28,081 nt of DNA from Chara braunii (Eukaryota > Streptophyta > Charophyceae > Charales > Characeae), in the NCBI GenBank assembly GCA_003427395.1, contig BFEA01000108.1:376358-404438 (forward strand), written 5' to 3'. A program made the translations under genes and the position numbers. The notes beneath the pieces were generated by a model. It ran no database searches and had not been told where the DNA came from. It saw only the letters and a program-made list of their open reading frames with translations. Every line of letters begins with the position of its first letter. Position 1 is the first letter of the stretch. Below are positions 19,205-28,081 of the stretch, piece after piece.

Positions 19205-19640
19205 CTAAACCTCCGTGCATCTTCTTCTGTTCTATGTGAAGATTTATTCACATTTTACATAATTGTTGAGTGCTGGAGCGAAGGTTGTATTCGGGTTGTC
19301 GCCTTGCTACTCTGTCACATTGGTTCTGACTATCGGCCTCATAACGATCGTCTTCGTGATGGTCCCTATCATCGAGTTGTTCATCCTCATGTCCCTATCG
19401 TGATCCTCCACGGGGACGAAATGCTCGTCGTGGTGGTTGTTTTTGATCGAATTTATCTTCCTTCGTTATAGAGGAAGATTCACTTTTAAATTGCATACAA
19501 CTCATCGCATGTATTCATCATCATGATCTTTGGAACGATCATCATCATAAACTTGATAGTGATTGTGTTTTTCATCATGGTGATTGATGTTATTGTCGGA
19601 GAAGATTATGTTGTTACCCGTAGTAAACATTGAACTTGAA
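19205..19640 (-). pseudogene. Decayed gag-like module with two motif copies (minus strand)
   Basis: The minus-strand frame reads QFKSESSSITKEDKF (about 19492-19450), then PPRRAFRPRGGSR and EDEQLDDRDHHEDDRYEA (about 19440-19330), and later NKSSHRTEEDARR (about 19250-19212). The acidic/Arg-rich segment matches the corresponding tail at 10200-10160. In-frame stops occur between segments. The charged linker is compatible with plant Ty3/gypsy gag, but no diagnostic domain is visible. Confidence 0.42.
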
Positions 19641-19679
19641 GTTCGCTAGTGATATGATTACTACTTGCAAGGCTTATCT

Positions 19680-20460
19680 ATGAGCAATTATTTCTTGATA
19701 AGCCAAGTATTGCTCGTACTCGTCACCTGATTACTAATATTGAGGCACTGTATATCGTGGAGTTGTGTCTTCCGCAATTTAAGTGTTAACTGCAACTGCT
19801 ACCCAGCAGGGTCCGTCTTTATGCAATTTGATTTTTATCAAACTAATGTTATTGCTGATCGGTTTTGTGAACTATTACTCTTTGAGAAGTTGCTGCAAAT
19901 GATTGTTTTTTCAAGAGGCTGTTGTGAAGATTAGAGTACGACCATTGAGAATTCGGTGACCTTATGAACTGGGTAGGTCAACTACTGATAGGCTGACAAT
20001 CAGAATTCTTGTTGATCTTCCCAGAGCAGAGTCGTCGTTGCTTTTCTTGAACAAGTTGTTGCGGTTTCCTCAATCCAAAGTTGTTATTTTCAACGAGATT
20101 GATTGGTTTTTCATGTAGTGTTGCTACTGTACAGTGTTTTTGTTCTCATTAACAATGCAATACTGATTCCTGCTTGTGTTACTGGATAAATTGATTAAGT
20201 GTTCAAACTTATGAGGAGGTTTTGTTCTTTGAGAAGTTGTTGCACTCAGCAATGGCGAGTTGCTTGCTGCTGTTTAGTTGAACAAATGATATTTTCAACA
20301 AATGCTTACTGTTGTGATTGATTGACTCGCCAAACTTCAAGCCGCAGGTTTCATTAGCTATCGTTATTTCAAATTGGAGGCACATGACGGAAGTTCTCAT
20401 TGTTGCTTCCGATAGGGATTTTTGTAGTTTAACTGGGGTCGTTGTATCTTCGGTTTTGGG
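19680..20460 (+). repeat. Degenerate direct repeats with a TTTGAGAAGTTGTTGC motif
   Basis: 'ctctttgagaagttgctgca' near 19878, 'cttttcttgaacaagttgttgc' near 20040 and 'gttctttgagaagttgttgc' near 20222 recur at about 165-180 bp, with weaker shared flanks ('ttttcaac', 'gattg'). Frames such as 19740-19934 are not supported as genes. Confidence 0.45.
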
Positions 20461-20467
20461 TATCTGC

Positions 20468-20616
20468 ACCTAGGTGTGTATACTATGGAGTAACATTTTT
20501 CTCATCTTGATCGTCTGAGTCTTACTTAGGTGTGTATACCTAGGTGGTTACACTGAAGACCTCCTCGTGAGAGCTGGAGTAACATTTTTCTCATCTTGAT
20601 CGTCTGAGTCTTATTT
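20468..20616 (+). repeat. Near-identical 42-bp direct repeat, 89-bp period
   Basis: 20486-20527 and 20575-20616 ('tggagtaacatttttctcat' onward) match at 41 of 42 positions. The preceding 'taggtgtgtatac' also occurs twice (about 20471 and 20528). This is a young duplication in otherwise decayed sequence. Confidence 0.9.
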
Positions 20617-21119
20617 CATTTTTTTTACCCTCATTTACTATCTCAGTGAAACCTTCGCTTGGAGAAAACAATTGGCATGATCCTATCCTGACTTGACTGT
20701 ATTCAGTTAACAATCTTCTACTTTATGGGACCTCAGACTACCCTCACAATTATGGGAGCTTTGTTGGAGCTAAGGCGGGGTTTTGAAAGCAGGAAACATA
20801 CAAATATACAATCATTTACATGTGTGATCCCAAATTTATCACTCTCTATCTGTGTGAAGGTATGACTGAGAAAACTTATTATTATTATTTTTTAAGCACT
20901 TGGTCTGAAAAATTATTTAAATAAATATGTGTGAGAATTCATATTATTTGTATGAATTTAAACAAAATGAATTGGGGGAAGGTGGGAGGAAGGGTGATTT
21001 TGCTTGTGTCTGACCGGGTCAACCAAAGGCTGAATCAATTTTAAGTGTGCGGGCTCAGTGCTATGTTTCCTTTTTGAATGTAAGGATGCCCGCTTGTTTT
21101 TTCAGAGGCTATGATACTC
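20617..21119. other. Spacer
   Basis: AT-rich, with a short 'attattattattt' run at about 20880. No gene is recognised. Confidence 0.35.
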
Positions 21120-22310
21120 TAGAACTTGGACGGTCTGGTCTTATGTTTTTCTTGGGGTTTCTAAACGGAGGATGTTGGGTACTCAAAATCCTTATTTCTT
21201 TTGTTATTAAACAAAGTTAGACACATTATAAGTGCGTGGGTCTAGTTCTACGTTATTTATGAGCGGGACACGAACAAGGTTAATCACACCATAAGTTTGC
21301 GTGACCAAGTCATGCGTCGTAAATAATAAGTGGAACCAGAGTATTAAATATGATATAATTATTTATATATTATATCATTGGCATGCAAAACGACATAAGT
21401 TGAGAGATTGAACAATATAAACGGATAGAAGACAAAAACAGAAAATAAATAAGATTCATAATATAATATTGAGAGGTAACTTTGGACAGGCTGGACTCGT
21501 TTATAAGTTGGATAAATGTCCATGATAAAACAAAAGGTAGAGAGAGAATATAAATTAGGTTATTTCAAACATAATCGGGGCTTAGATGGGGATCCCCACA
21601 AGTTTGAGTGAACCGACAATATGTCTGAAGAGAAAAAAAAAATGTGAGCTTACTTATAGAATGTAGTTGTGTTGCGGAGGCTTAGTGAACCCATAAGTTG
21701 GGGGTTGTTCAGTCATACGCACATGATGTTTGTATAAGCATGTTAGACTACCCATAAGCCGGGTAACCTAGTCTTATACTATATGTGATTGTTTGGGCAA
21801 TAAGTTAGTGTGTTCTAGTCATATTTTTTTGTTCTAGTCATATTTATTTTGTTCTTTGTTCAGGCAAAGGTTAAACTTTCTCATAGTAATTACTTGTCTA
21901 TGAAGGTTTGACTACCCATAAGTTGGTTAACCTAGTCCTATGTTATACGCATGGCTTGCGCTAGTTAGCCAGATCATAAGTTGGTGTGTTCTAGTCATAT
22001 GTCTTTTGTTGTTTGTTCAGGCAACGGTTAGACCTCCTCATAAGTAGAGGCGGACCAGTTATTTGTATATGTCGAATGTTTAGGCATGTCAGCCTCACCA
22101 TAAGTTGATGCGGTCTGGTCTTACGTCTTATGCCACTTGTTTAGCCAGAAGTTAGTCAGACTATAAGTTGATGTGACTTAGTCATATATCTCACGTATAT
22201 CTGTTTTATCAGGCCAGGGCACCATAAGTTGGTGCAACTTAGCCATATAATTTGGGCATGTCAGTCATACCCATAAGTTGGGGTTGTCTGGCCCTATGCC
22301 TCGGTATTAT
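21120..22310 (+). repeat. Degenerate tandem array, CCATAAGTTGG...TCTAGTCxTATG units
   Basis: At least a dozen units share '(c)ccataagttgg.g.g.tctagtcatatg'. Good examples lie near 21292, 21690, 21753, 21797, 21916, 21973, 22040, 22094, 22160, 22213 and 22272. Spacing is about 45-70 bp. Many units are followed by 'ttgtttgttcaggcaa.ggttagac'. A higher-order duplication of about 160 bp is clear: 'gactacccataag..ggtaacctagtc' at about 21748 and again at 21909. The block is non-coding. The reversed counterpart is at 13130-13910. Confidence 0.75.
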
Positions 22311-22426
22311 TTCAACAGTTTAGTTGCTTTAGATGCTCGTCGAGTGCTAGAGCTGTAGGCAGATTCAAATGGATGATGAGAGGAAAGTTTGTGATAAGAT
22401 AAAACAGACCTTACAAGAAGTTAAAA

Positions 22427-22790
22427 CTAGTGTTGACTCACGATACCATTTTCAAAGAGGGATCGTGTAGAGTATTTACACTTCCAACTATCAAGTGAGT
22501 ATCAGAAGTCAGTCTAAAGTAAAGTCGTACTTCGCTCTTGCGTATTCCGCTTTGTATAAATTTTCGTAGTTTTTTTTTTTTTCTTCGAGAAGCGTTACCA
22601 AACTTTTTAGGAATCCGAAAGACTAGTGTTGGCTCACGATGTCATATTAAAAAAGGGATTGTGTAGACTATCTTCACCTCTAACTATCAAGTGAGTGTCG
22701 GAAGTGTTGTTGCATATTCAACATCATATAAATCTTAACAGTTTTTTTTTCGTAAGGGAAATGCTGGCGAAATTTTTACAAATTTTAAAG
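22427..22790 (+). repeat. Tandem duplication, 196-bp period
   Basis: Unit 1 starts 'ctagtgttgactcacgat' at 22427 and unit 2 'ctagtgttggctcacgat' at 22623. Both continue 'gggat.gtgtaga.tat.t.cac' and 'ctaactatcaagtgagt.tc.gaagt', then a T tract, then 'gaag/aatgct' module sequence. Unit 2 leads straight into the GGGAAATGCTGG array. Confidence 0.8.
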
Positions 22791-22910
22791 AGTTAGTATT
22801 TTTGTTTATAAAAATTATGGAAGGACATATTTTCTATGAGAAGAGCTGCCTAAATTTTTAAAAATTTAAAGTTATATTATTTTCTGCTAGGGAAAATTTG
22901 ATAATTCACC
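22580..22910 (+). repeat. GGGAAATGCTGCC array, plus orientation
   Basis: Three module copies, 'gaagcgttaccaaactttt' (22591), 'gggaaatgctggcgaaatttt' (22758) and 'gaagagctgcctaaattttt' (22841), are the reverse complement of the units at 12121-12890. Position and order (after the TAAG array) mirror the minus-strand layout there. Confidence 0.6.
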
Positions 22911-23589
22911 CTCTCTAAGGCCGCGTACCTTTTAATGGAATCTTAGCACACGTATGGTATCTACTATCTAGATTAAGTCGGATGAGTCCAATAGCGAGTC
23001 TCGATTTGGTAAACTTGCAAACCGAGCTCTGGCCGACCGATTATCATGAAGTTGTTAGTTATGATCTTTGCAAGAAATAAAACAATTTTCTTAGTCTTGA
23101 GAAGTGCACGAATGCTATGCCGAATGAATGTTCCTCACTCTGTGGTGTTTGATGGGTAAAAGGAATACTATCTGAAAAATAATAGCTTACATTTTGACAA
23201 AATCTTTATTTGACGGGAACTAAGGCATTTCATCGTCAACAATTGAATTCAAAGTATGATAGTGGAAAATTTTAATCACATTCGTTCACTCCTCGATGTA
23301 GGTGTTATATTGCTAATAAAATGGAATCACTTAATCTCATGACAGAAGAATAATGTATGTTTATGAAAATCTGCAATGTGTTGACTAAGTACAAACTTGA
23401 AAATAAAACTTTATGCTTTCTCCTGATGGTTGAGAGGTCGTGCAGACTGTTCTATTTATGAGGTGTATAACAAAAAGTTTGTGATTATACTAATAATTCT
23501 CGACTTTATACAAATACTCACAATACCTTTATAATCACTAACAACGAATAAAAGACGCTTTCAACAATACTTTGTGTTATATATGAACA
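22911..23589. other. Spacer
   Basis: No gene or repeat is recognised. It is mostly AT-rich, with a GC-richer patch at 22918-23045. Confidence 0.35.
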
Positions 23590-24180
23590 AAGGTAATACT
23601 CACTACCGTCTTGTGACATGTACTATTAAGGGTAGTATTCCACATCACTCATGCATTGCATACGATCATGACAATTTTCTACAATATCTTCATACCTTCT
23701 ATGTATAAGGACTACAATACTACACCCCGAATTATATGAGAAGAAGGGTTGGGCATCTGTAGCTAACCTGGAGCTCTGCACTCGTCGTCACTATAACCCG
23801 CGAATATTATATAAGAATACATACCGTACATGAGTGAATATCGTGACAAAATACATCATGTGTACTATTCAGGCATCAAAAACAATTAGCGGTATCTTGC
23901 ATGAGGACAAAAAAACAATATTTATCAGAGGTGTTTTTTGTAGTATTTACGCAAGCAAATAACGAGTGTTACCTTATACCGTGCTCGAATGAAAATTATT
24001 ATATGCAGTATTTTGTAATCTATTTAAGTGAGGACCACTACCGATGATATTATGTGTAGTATTCGGATGAGACTGTTGCTACCGGTATCCTGATTAGTAT
24101 ATGAATTGTGTTATGGCTAAGAAAATACTACGTACTATATATGAACGAGCATCATATAACTACAGTTTCAACTATGAGAA
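23590..24180 (+). repeat. Weak degenerate array with 'actaccg...gtagtattcggatgag'
   Basis: 'cactaccg' or 'ctaccggtat', followed by 'catgtactatt.agg' or 'gtgtagtattcggatgag', recurs near 23604, 23822, 23898, 24035 and 24085. Periods are irregular. The pattern is visible but highly diverged. Confidence 0.35.
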
Positions 24181-24410
24181 AGCACAATCAAGAGGTTTGC
24201 TCAGAGCCTTGACAACAAATAATTTATTGAGCGTTCTGTAAGTAAATTATATATTGAGAAGCAAGTAGCTGAATATTAATTGAGAAACTTGACAACAAAA
24301 CTTTAATAGTTTCTTCATTTGTGTTTTAAAACCAGAACACAAACGAGGTCGATTTTCTCTGTCCAGTTGATTGAATTAAGGATTGTTACAAACAAAAGTG
24401 GAGGAAAATC

Positions 24411-24647
24411 ATGTATAGGAAAGACACTCTCGTGATGCCCTGCACCTTTTACCGATACAAAATGGAAGGGTGGGGAGAGAAGGTCACCGAGGACATCCAC
24501 GTTATTAGAGAATATAGAGTAGTGAAAGACCAAAAGTTTATTGAATATGTGATTTATTTCCACGGGTCGGACGAGAAACGACATAGCAGATCCTCATTTG
24601 CAAAGATTGTCGACCGAGCTAGGAAAGTTATCAGTGACCAACACTAA
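24411..24647 (+). pseudogene. Chromodomain-like fragment of a Ty3/gypsy chromovirus polyprotein, copy 1
   Basis: A frame of 78 codons contains EDIHVIREYRVVKDQKFIEY, then VIYFHGSDEKRHSRSSF and KIVDRARKVISDQH (residues about 27-78). The layout fits the chromodomain fold: an opening I..IRE.R strand, the [FY]IEY.I.F.G core, and a final helix DRARKVI. In chromoviruses this domain sits at the C-terminus of integrase and targets chromatin. The aromatic E.TW core residue usually present after the second strand is replaced (HSRSS). No integrase or polymerase precedes it, so this is a relic at best. The assignment rests on pattern recognition only. Confidence 0.42.
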
Positions 24648-24848
24648 ATTTATGAGACAACCGTCCACTAAGTTTGAACTTGTCACTTCAACTCAAGGAA
24701 AAAAACATAAAGAGAGTCGATTAATTATAGAGATCGAGTCACTCTGCTCAGTGTTGCAAGTCAATATAATTTCGAGTTGAAGAGAAAGAAGAACGACCTA
24801 TGAGTAACATGCAACACAAAACAAGAAAAATCAGGCAAGTGGGAAGAC

Positions 24849-25018
24849 ATTGGGACATACTATTTCGCTTCATTCAAAAGCGAGATGAGAAAAAGAGCAC
24901 TCAACATTTCAAGAGACAGACCATAATCGAGTACACAATGTATTATAAAGATCATAACGCATTGACAATACATCATTTGAGACATACAAACAAGCCAGAG
25001 AGGTTATAAAAGATCAAT
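24849..25018 (+). pseudogene. Chromodomain-like fragment, copy 2 (frameshifted)
   Basis: QTIIEYTMYYKDHN aligns with QKFIEYVIYFHGSD of copy 1. After a frameshift, SFETYKQAREVIKDQ aligns with SFAKIVDRARKVISDQ (shared SF, AR, VI and DQ). The spacing between the two parts is similar in both copies. The second copy lies about 380 bp downstream of the first, implying a duplicated 3' end of a retroelement or two related insertions. Confidence 0.4.
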
Positions 25019-25795
25019 AATGATTATCATTCTCATTAACACAATTCAATCATTTTTGATAAAAGGGTCAGTCTTAACCAATCTGAACCGGATAGCTTCC
25101 AAGGAAGTTGGTCCTTACCTCTATGTTAGTATTGTTGGCTTAAGAGATGAGGATTTCTTCATCTATATTATTATCACACAGTTCATTAAACATAAGTGTA
25201 TGATATGATGCCTTAAATCAATAAAGTAAATGAGACTATGAATGTTTTAAAGTCTTTTTGATTGTTGCGGCAACATATCTTGATGAGCGAGCAATCAATC
25301 TAGAGTTTTATAATAAAAAGTTGATATATAACTTCGGTCCTAGCAGTATGCAAATTATCCAAAGATTCCAACTCCATTTATAAGTTGTGATGGTTCTTAT
25401 CGGGGAGACCTTGTAGACTTAGCAAAGTGGTACATTGTGCATGGACACACATAAACATCCTTGCTTTTGACTGATGTTCTGTTTCGTTGTTGATCTCATC
25501 ATATTTATAAATTCTTAAATTGACAATCATAATGTGCATATGATAAATTGAATTTGAATTTTATTATCTACATGATCTTATTGTTTCGAACCAAATTAAT
25601 AAAAGGTTCCTAAGACTGTGGACTAGCATAGACCGTAATTAACGGCTCTCGCTCAAAGTCGGACTTACACAACAGGAAGGGATTTTCTTTAGTTATTTGT
25701 TGCAAAAATCATCAAAATCATGCATGACAATTTGTTGGTTTTTCGATCATTATAAGTGGTATGATTGGAAAACGTGTAAAAACGGTCGGTAAACT
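25019..25795. other. AT-rich spacer
   Basis: If the chromodomain-like relics are real, this is where a 3' LTR would be expected. I see no polypurine tract followed by TG...CA that I can defend. Confidence 0.35.
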
Positions 25796-26529
25796 ACCAC
25801 TACCCCCGCCATTTTAAAGTAGGATTCTCAGAGAATTAGGGCCGCAAAAAACAATAGGGCGACAACCAGTAGGTTCAAACAGACCCAGTTCCGTAACTTT
25901 CAAGCGTTAAGTTTATCGATTTTTCGTGCTCACAAAAGTTAATAAAAACATCTTAAATTTTGAGATACTGTAGATTATATTGCGATTTTTCCATGAAAAT
26001 ATCATTAAAAAAAAATAGACTGTAAAATAAATATCGCGCCGATTCCTCACATTTTTAATTTTTGCCACTCTACGACGTGAGGGGCAATGAAAAAAGTACC
26101 CCGACTTCCCAATTTTTTACACTAAGGAAAATGATTCAGAAACTCTGAAAAAGAGAGAGTCTATGGGTTTAGTCGTCTCTTGCAAGGAAAAATATTGAAA
26201 AAAGAAAACCTGAAATAAATGTCACACCGATTTATTTCATTTCTATTTCTGCCACTTTACCACTTTTACGTCAACGAGAAACGTACGTCAAATTCACCGA
26301 TTTTTAACGATCAAAAGAATGTGTCAAGAAATCTGAAAATTTGAGAGTTCGTATACTTGATTGTGATATCTTCAGGAAAAAATAGTCTAAACCCCGAAAT
26401 AAATCACAGAAGAAATTCGACACATTTTTCAATTTTGCCAATTCCTTGGTTCTCCCTACTGTGTTACCAATAACCAATTTCAAATTGAGCTACTGGTTCC
26501 CCCGACTTTAGGACGGCGGGGGTAGTGGT
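25796..26529. mobile_element. CACTA-like non-autonomous DNA transposon (about 734 bp)
   Basis: ACCACTACCCCCGCC (25796-25810) is the exact reverse complement of GGCGGGGGTAGTGGT (26515-26529), a perfect 15-bp inverted repeat. The match continues imperfectly inward (ttttaaagt / actttagga). CACTA at 25798 and TAGTG at 26523 fit the CACTA (En/Spm) terminal signature. The 3-bp flanks (TAC / GTC) do not form a clean target duplication, so the superfamily is tentative. The interior is three tandem units with no coding frame. Confidence 0.65.
25916..26450 (+). repeat. Three tandem units inside the CACTA-like element, about 185-195 bp each
   Basis: Units begin near 25916, 26102 and 26299. Each runs 'cgatttttc/aac..', 'a.aa.ctgaaaatttgagag', 'tt.attgtgat.t', a 'ggaaaaatatt' block, 'gaaataaat.tc.c.ccgat', 'catttttaattttgcca' and 'cgtca.cgagaaacgtac'. 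Indels separate the copies. Confidence 0.65.
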
Positions 26530-27060
26530 CGCTTAACGCACCGCGTTGGACAGAGGGGTCGGGGAAACCAATGACCGGTAAGAAGAAACGAGAGCAAAAC
26601 AAATAAAAATAAAAAAAATCGATTGTGAAAAACCTATAAAACGAAAATAAAACAAATGGCTCCAAACGGACGCGACAAGGGAGAGAGAGAAAAAAAAACA
26701 AAAAAAAAAAAATATGAGGGGCCCTGCTGCAAACTCGTTGGGCCTCTCTCTCTCTCACACACACACAGACACACACATAACGAAATGCAAAATAAGAATG
26801 AATCTTTTGCGACATGGCGGGAGGATTCGTGCAAAACCTTGTCAAAGATATGACGGAAAAATTAATGCAAAATTCAACGCGATGATAAAAATGGGCTCGT
26901 TTGTTTTTCCTTTGGCTTTCTTTTTTTTTCCGCGGAATGTCGTTTGTTTTTATTTTTTTTTACTTTTTCTTTATGGCATACTACCAGTACTTCGAGGCTG
27001 ATCGGGGTACTGTTCTGCCAAGGGTCAGAGTCAATAGCAGGGCGAGGTATTGGAGGTTTA
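26530..27060. other. Low-complexity region
   Basis: Contains A-rich tracts (26605-26715), a (TC)n(AC)n microsatellite at 26744-26778 and T-rich tracts at 26920-26975. Overlapping frames on both strands (26480-26845 minus, 26656-27001 plus) arise from these tracts. Confidence 0.6.
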
Positions 27061-27187
27061 AAGTGTTTGGGGCGATTCCACCTCTTGTGTGCTGACTTGC
27101 CAGTACGATGCTTGGGGTCATAGTTTGTGAAGTTTTCACTATACCGAAAGTGTGTGGATATCTATTACAGTTAGGGTCCTTACAATT
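27061..27187 (+). repeat. Dispersed LTR-like repeat, copy 2
   Basis: The partner of 9971-10107. It shares AAGTGTTTGG, CCTCTTGTGTGCTGACTTGC (with one or two differences), 'gatgcttggggtcata', 'gtgtg..ata' and 'ggtccttacaa'. The orientation is the same as copy 1. Confidence 0.6.
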
Positions 27188-27315
27188 AAAAGATCCTACA
27201 CCTATGACTGCCTTAGGGTGGGACACCACTGAACGACAATAAGCCTTTGGAATATATTTTTATCGGACTCCAATGTGGGCGGCAAAGGCAAACATTTTTG
27301 TTTCCACTCTTCCTA

Positions 27316-27489
27316 CCTCCGCCTTTTCAGCACACCAACCAATCCCCATGCGTCGTTTCTACATGGGATGGGTAAATCTAGAGGGTGTGTTTGCATACCT
27401 CTAGAGTTCGACAAACTCACCCTCTAGATTCACCTATCCCTTGTGGAAAGGAAGTACGAGAATTGGTTGGTGTGCTGAAAAAGCGGAGG
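27316..27489. mobile_element. Foldback MITE-like hairpin
   Basis: The outer arms 27316-27343 and 27462-27489 are complementary at 27 of 28 positions (cctccgccttttcagcacac..., ...gtgtgctgaaaaagcggagg). The inner arms TCTAGAGGGTGTGTTTG (27377-27393) and CAAACTCACCCTCTAGA (27412-27428) pair at 16 of 17. The middle of the stem pairs with mismatches. The loop is 18 nt and contains CTCTAGAG. Possible extension beyond 27316/27489 is weak, so the true ends are unknown. It could be a MITE or an inverted-repeat small-RNA source. Confidence 0.8.
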
Positions 27490-28032
27490 CAAACTTGCCC
27501 GAAAACTTTGTGAAAGGGCAAGTTTTTCTGCTCGGGTAACAAAAACCTCAGGAAGTGCCAAAAATTGGTGTGGCGATAGAGTCCCTTTTCGCATGCCCAT
27601 TCCCGTCGGCTATGATTTTGGGTTGGAGGATGTTTATTGACGCCAAACACCGCCAAGCAGTGGGGGGGCACCCTTATTCTCTGAATGTGTTACACATCAT
27701 ATGTTCTAATCCTCTGAGTAGTGTGAGGGGCTTGTTTTTTTTTTTTCTTTTTTCTTTTTTTTCGGCACGATGAACCACAGATCAGGGGCTCAGACCGACT
27801 ACCATCGTGTAAAATGGTGTGTGGCGTTCTTTTCTTATTTAAAAACATTTAAAAATTAATATTTTTTATTTATATCAATGCACCCACCGACGCCACCGTT
27901 GCAATTACACAGCTTACCAATGATGCCGTCTGCCACGGCGCGTTGAAATGTCAGTGCACATACACACGATCGTAGTTTTCCACAGAAATTTCAATATTGT
28001 CTATTTCTGCACATTAAAAAATAACGGGGCGA
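27490..28032. other. Spacer
   Basis: T-rich tract 27735-27760. No gene is seen; the frames at 27417-27671 (minus) and 27555-27773 (plus) overlap the hairpin or the T tract. Confidence 0.35.
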
Positions 28033-28081
28033 AGCTGCAACCCCCCCCCCCCCCCTTTTGAAAACCAACGGAATTGCAGCT
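28033..28081. repeat. Inverted repeat around a 15-nt poly-C tract, cut by the window end
   Basis: AGCTGCAA (28033-28040) is exactly complementary to TTGCAGCT (28074-28081). Between them are 15 consecutive C residues (28041-28055) and T/A sequence. The second arm runs into the end of the window, so the full arm length is unknown. This may be the tip of a further inverted-repeat element. Confidence 0.5.

Noticed and set aside
26480-27001. Frames of 65-121 codons on both strands
   Set aside because: Driven by poly-A/T and TC/AC microsatellites.

Overview
The window looks like nuclear DNA from a eukaryote, most likely a land plant. It is AT-rich and saturated with homopolymer runs. It holds no intact protein-coding gene that I can support: the longest open frames are 60 to 206 codons, and most sit on microsatellites, tandem repeats or other non-coding structure. 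The plant call is an inference from a U6 snRNA-like pseudogene on the minus strand, miniature inverted-repeat DNA transposons, a chromodomain-like fragment of the kind found in Ty3/gypsy chromoviruses, and (GA)n leader-type tracts. I cannot name the species.

Positions 1-7300 are a graveyard of two short transposon families. Family A (about 760 bp) has ends CAGGGT...ACCCTG, GC-rich CGTTCGGG subterminal motifs and a perfect 18-bp hairpin in one copy. Family B (about 215-290 bp) has ends TAGGCTACCA...TGGTAGCCTA. They are nested three deep at 5950-7274 (B holding A holding B), so each family has jumped into the other. They also share an internal core despite unrelated ends. Between 2000 and 4500 lie several old tandem duplications, and at 4869-4938 a weak tRNA-like sequence.

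Positions 7300-9900 are AT-rich with one clear 94-bp tandem duplication and little else. From 9900 to 20500 the window is a mosaic of decayed retroelement-like pieces. A short peptide motif (ESS..T..DT) can be read seven times on both strands, usually downstream of pyrimidine-rich leaders and splice-donor-like GT sites. A tandem array of degenerate U6-like sequences lies at 16569-17070.

Two compound repeat blocks, at 12100-13900 and 21120-22910, appear to be the same pair of tandem arrays in opposite orientation. One array carries a TAAG..G...G.TCTAGTC motif, the other a GGGAAATGCTGCC motif. Positions 23590-24180 hold another degenerate array, and 24411-25018 hold two successive chromodomain-like fragments.

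The last 2.3 kb contains a CACTA-like element with three internal tandem units (25796-26529), a partner of the 10-kb LTR-like repeat (27061-27187), a strong foldback MITE-like hairpin (27316-27489), and a poly-C-bearing inverted repeat cut off by the window end.

No operon, CRISPR array or working biochemical system is visible. The interest lies in transposon nesting, shared cores, the U6 array and the inverted compound repeat blocks.
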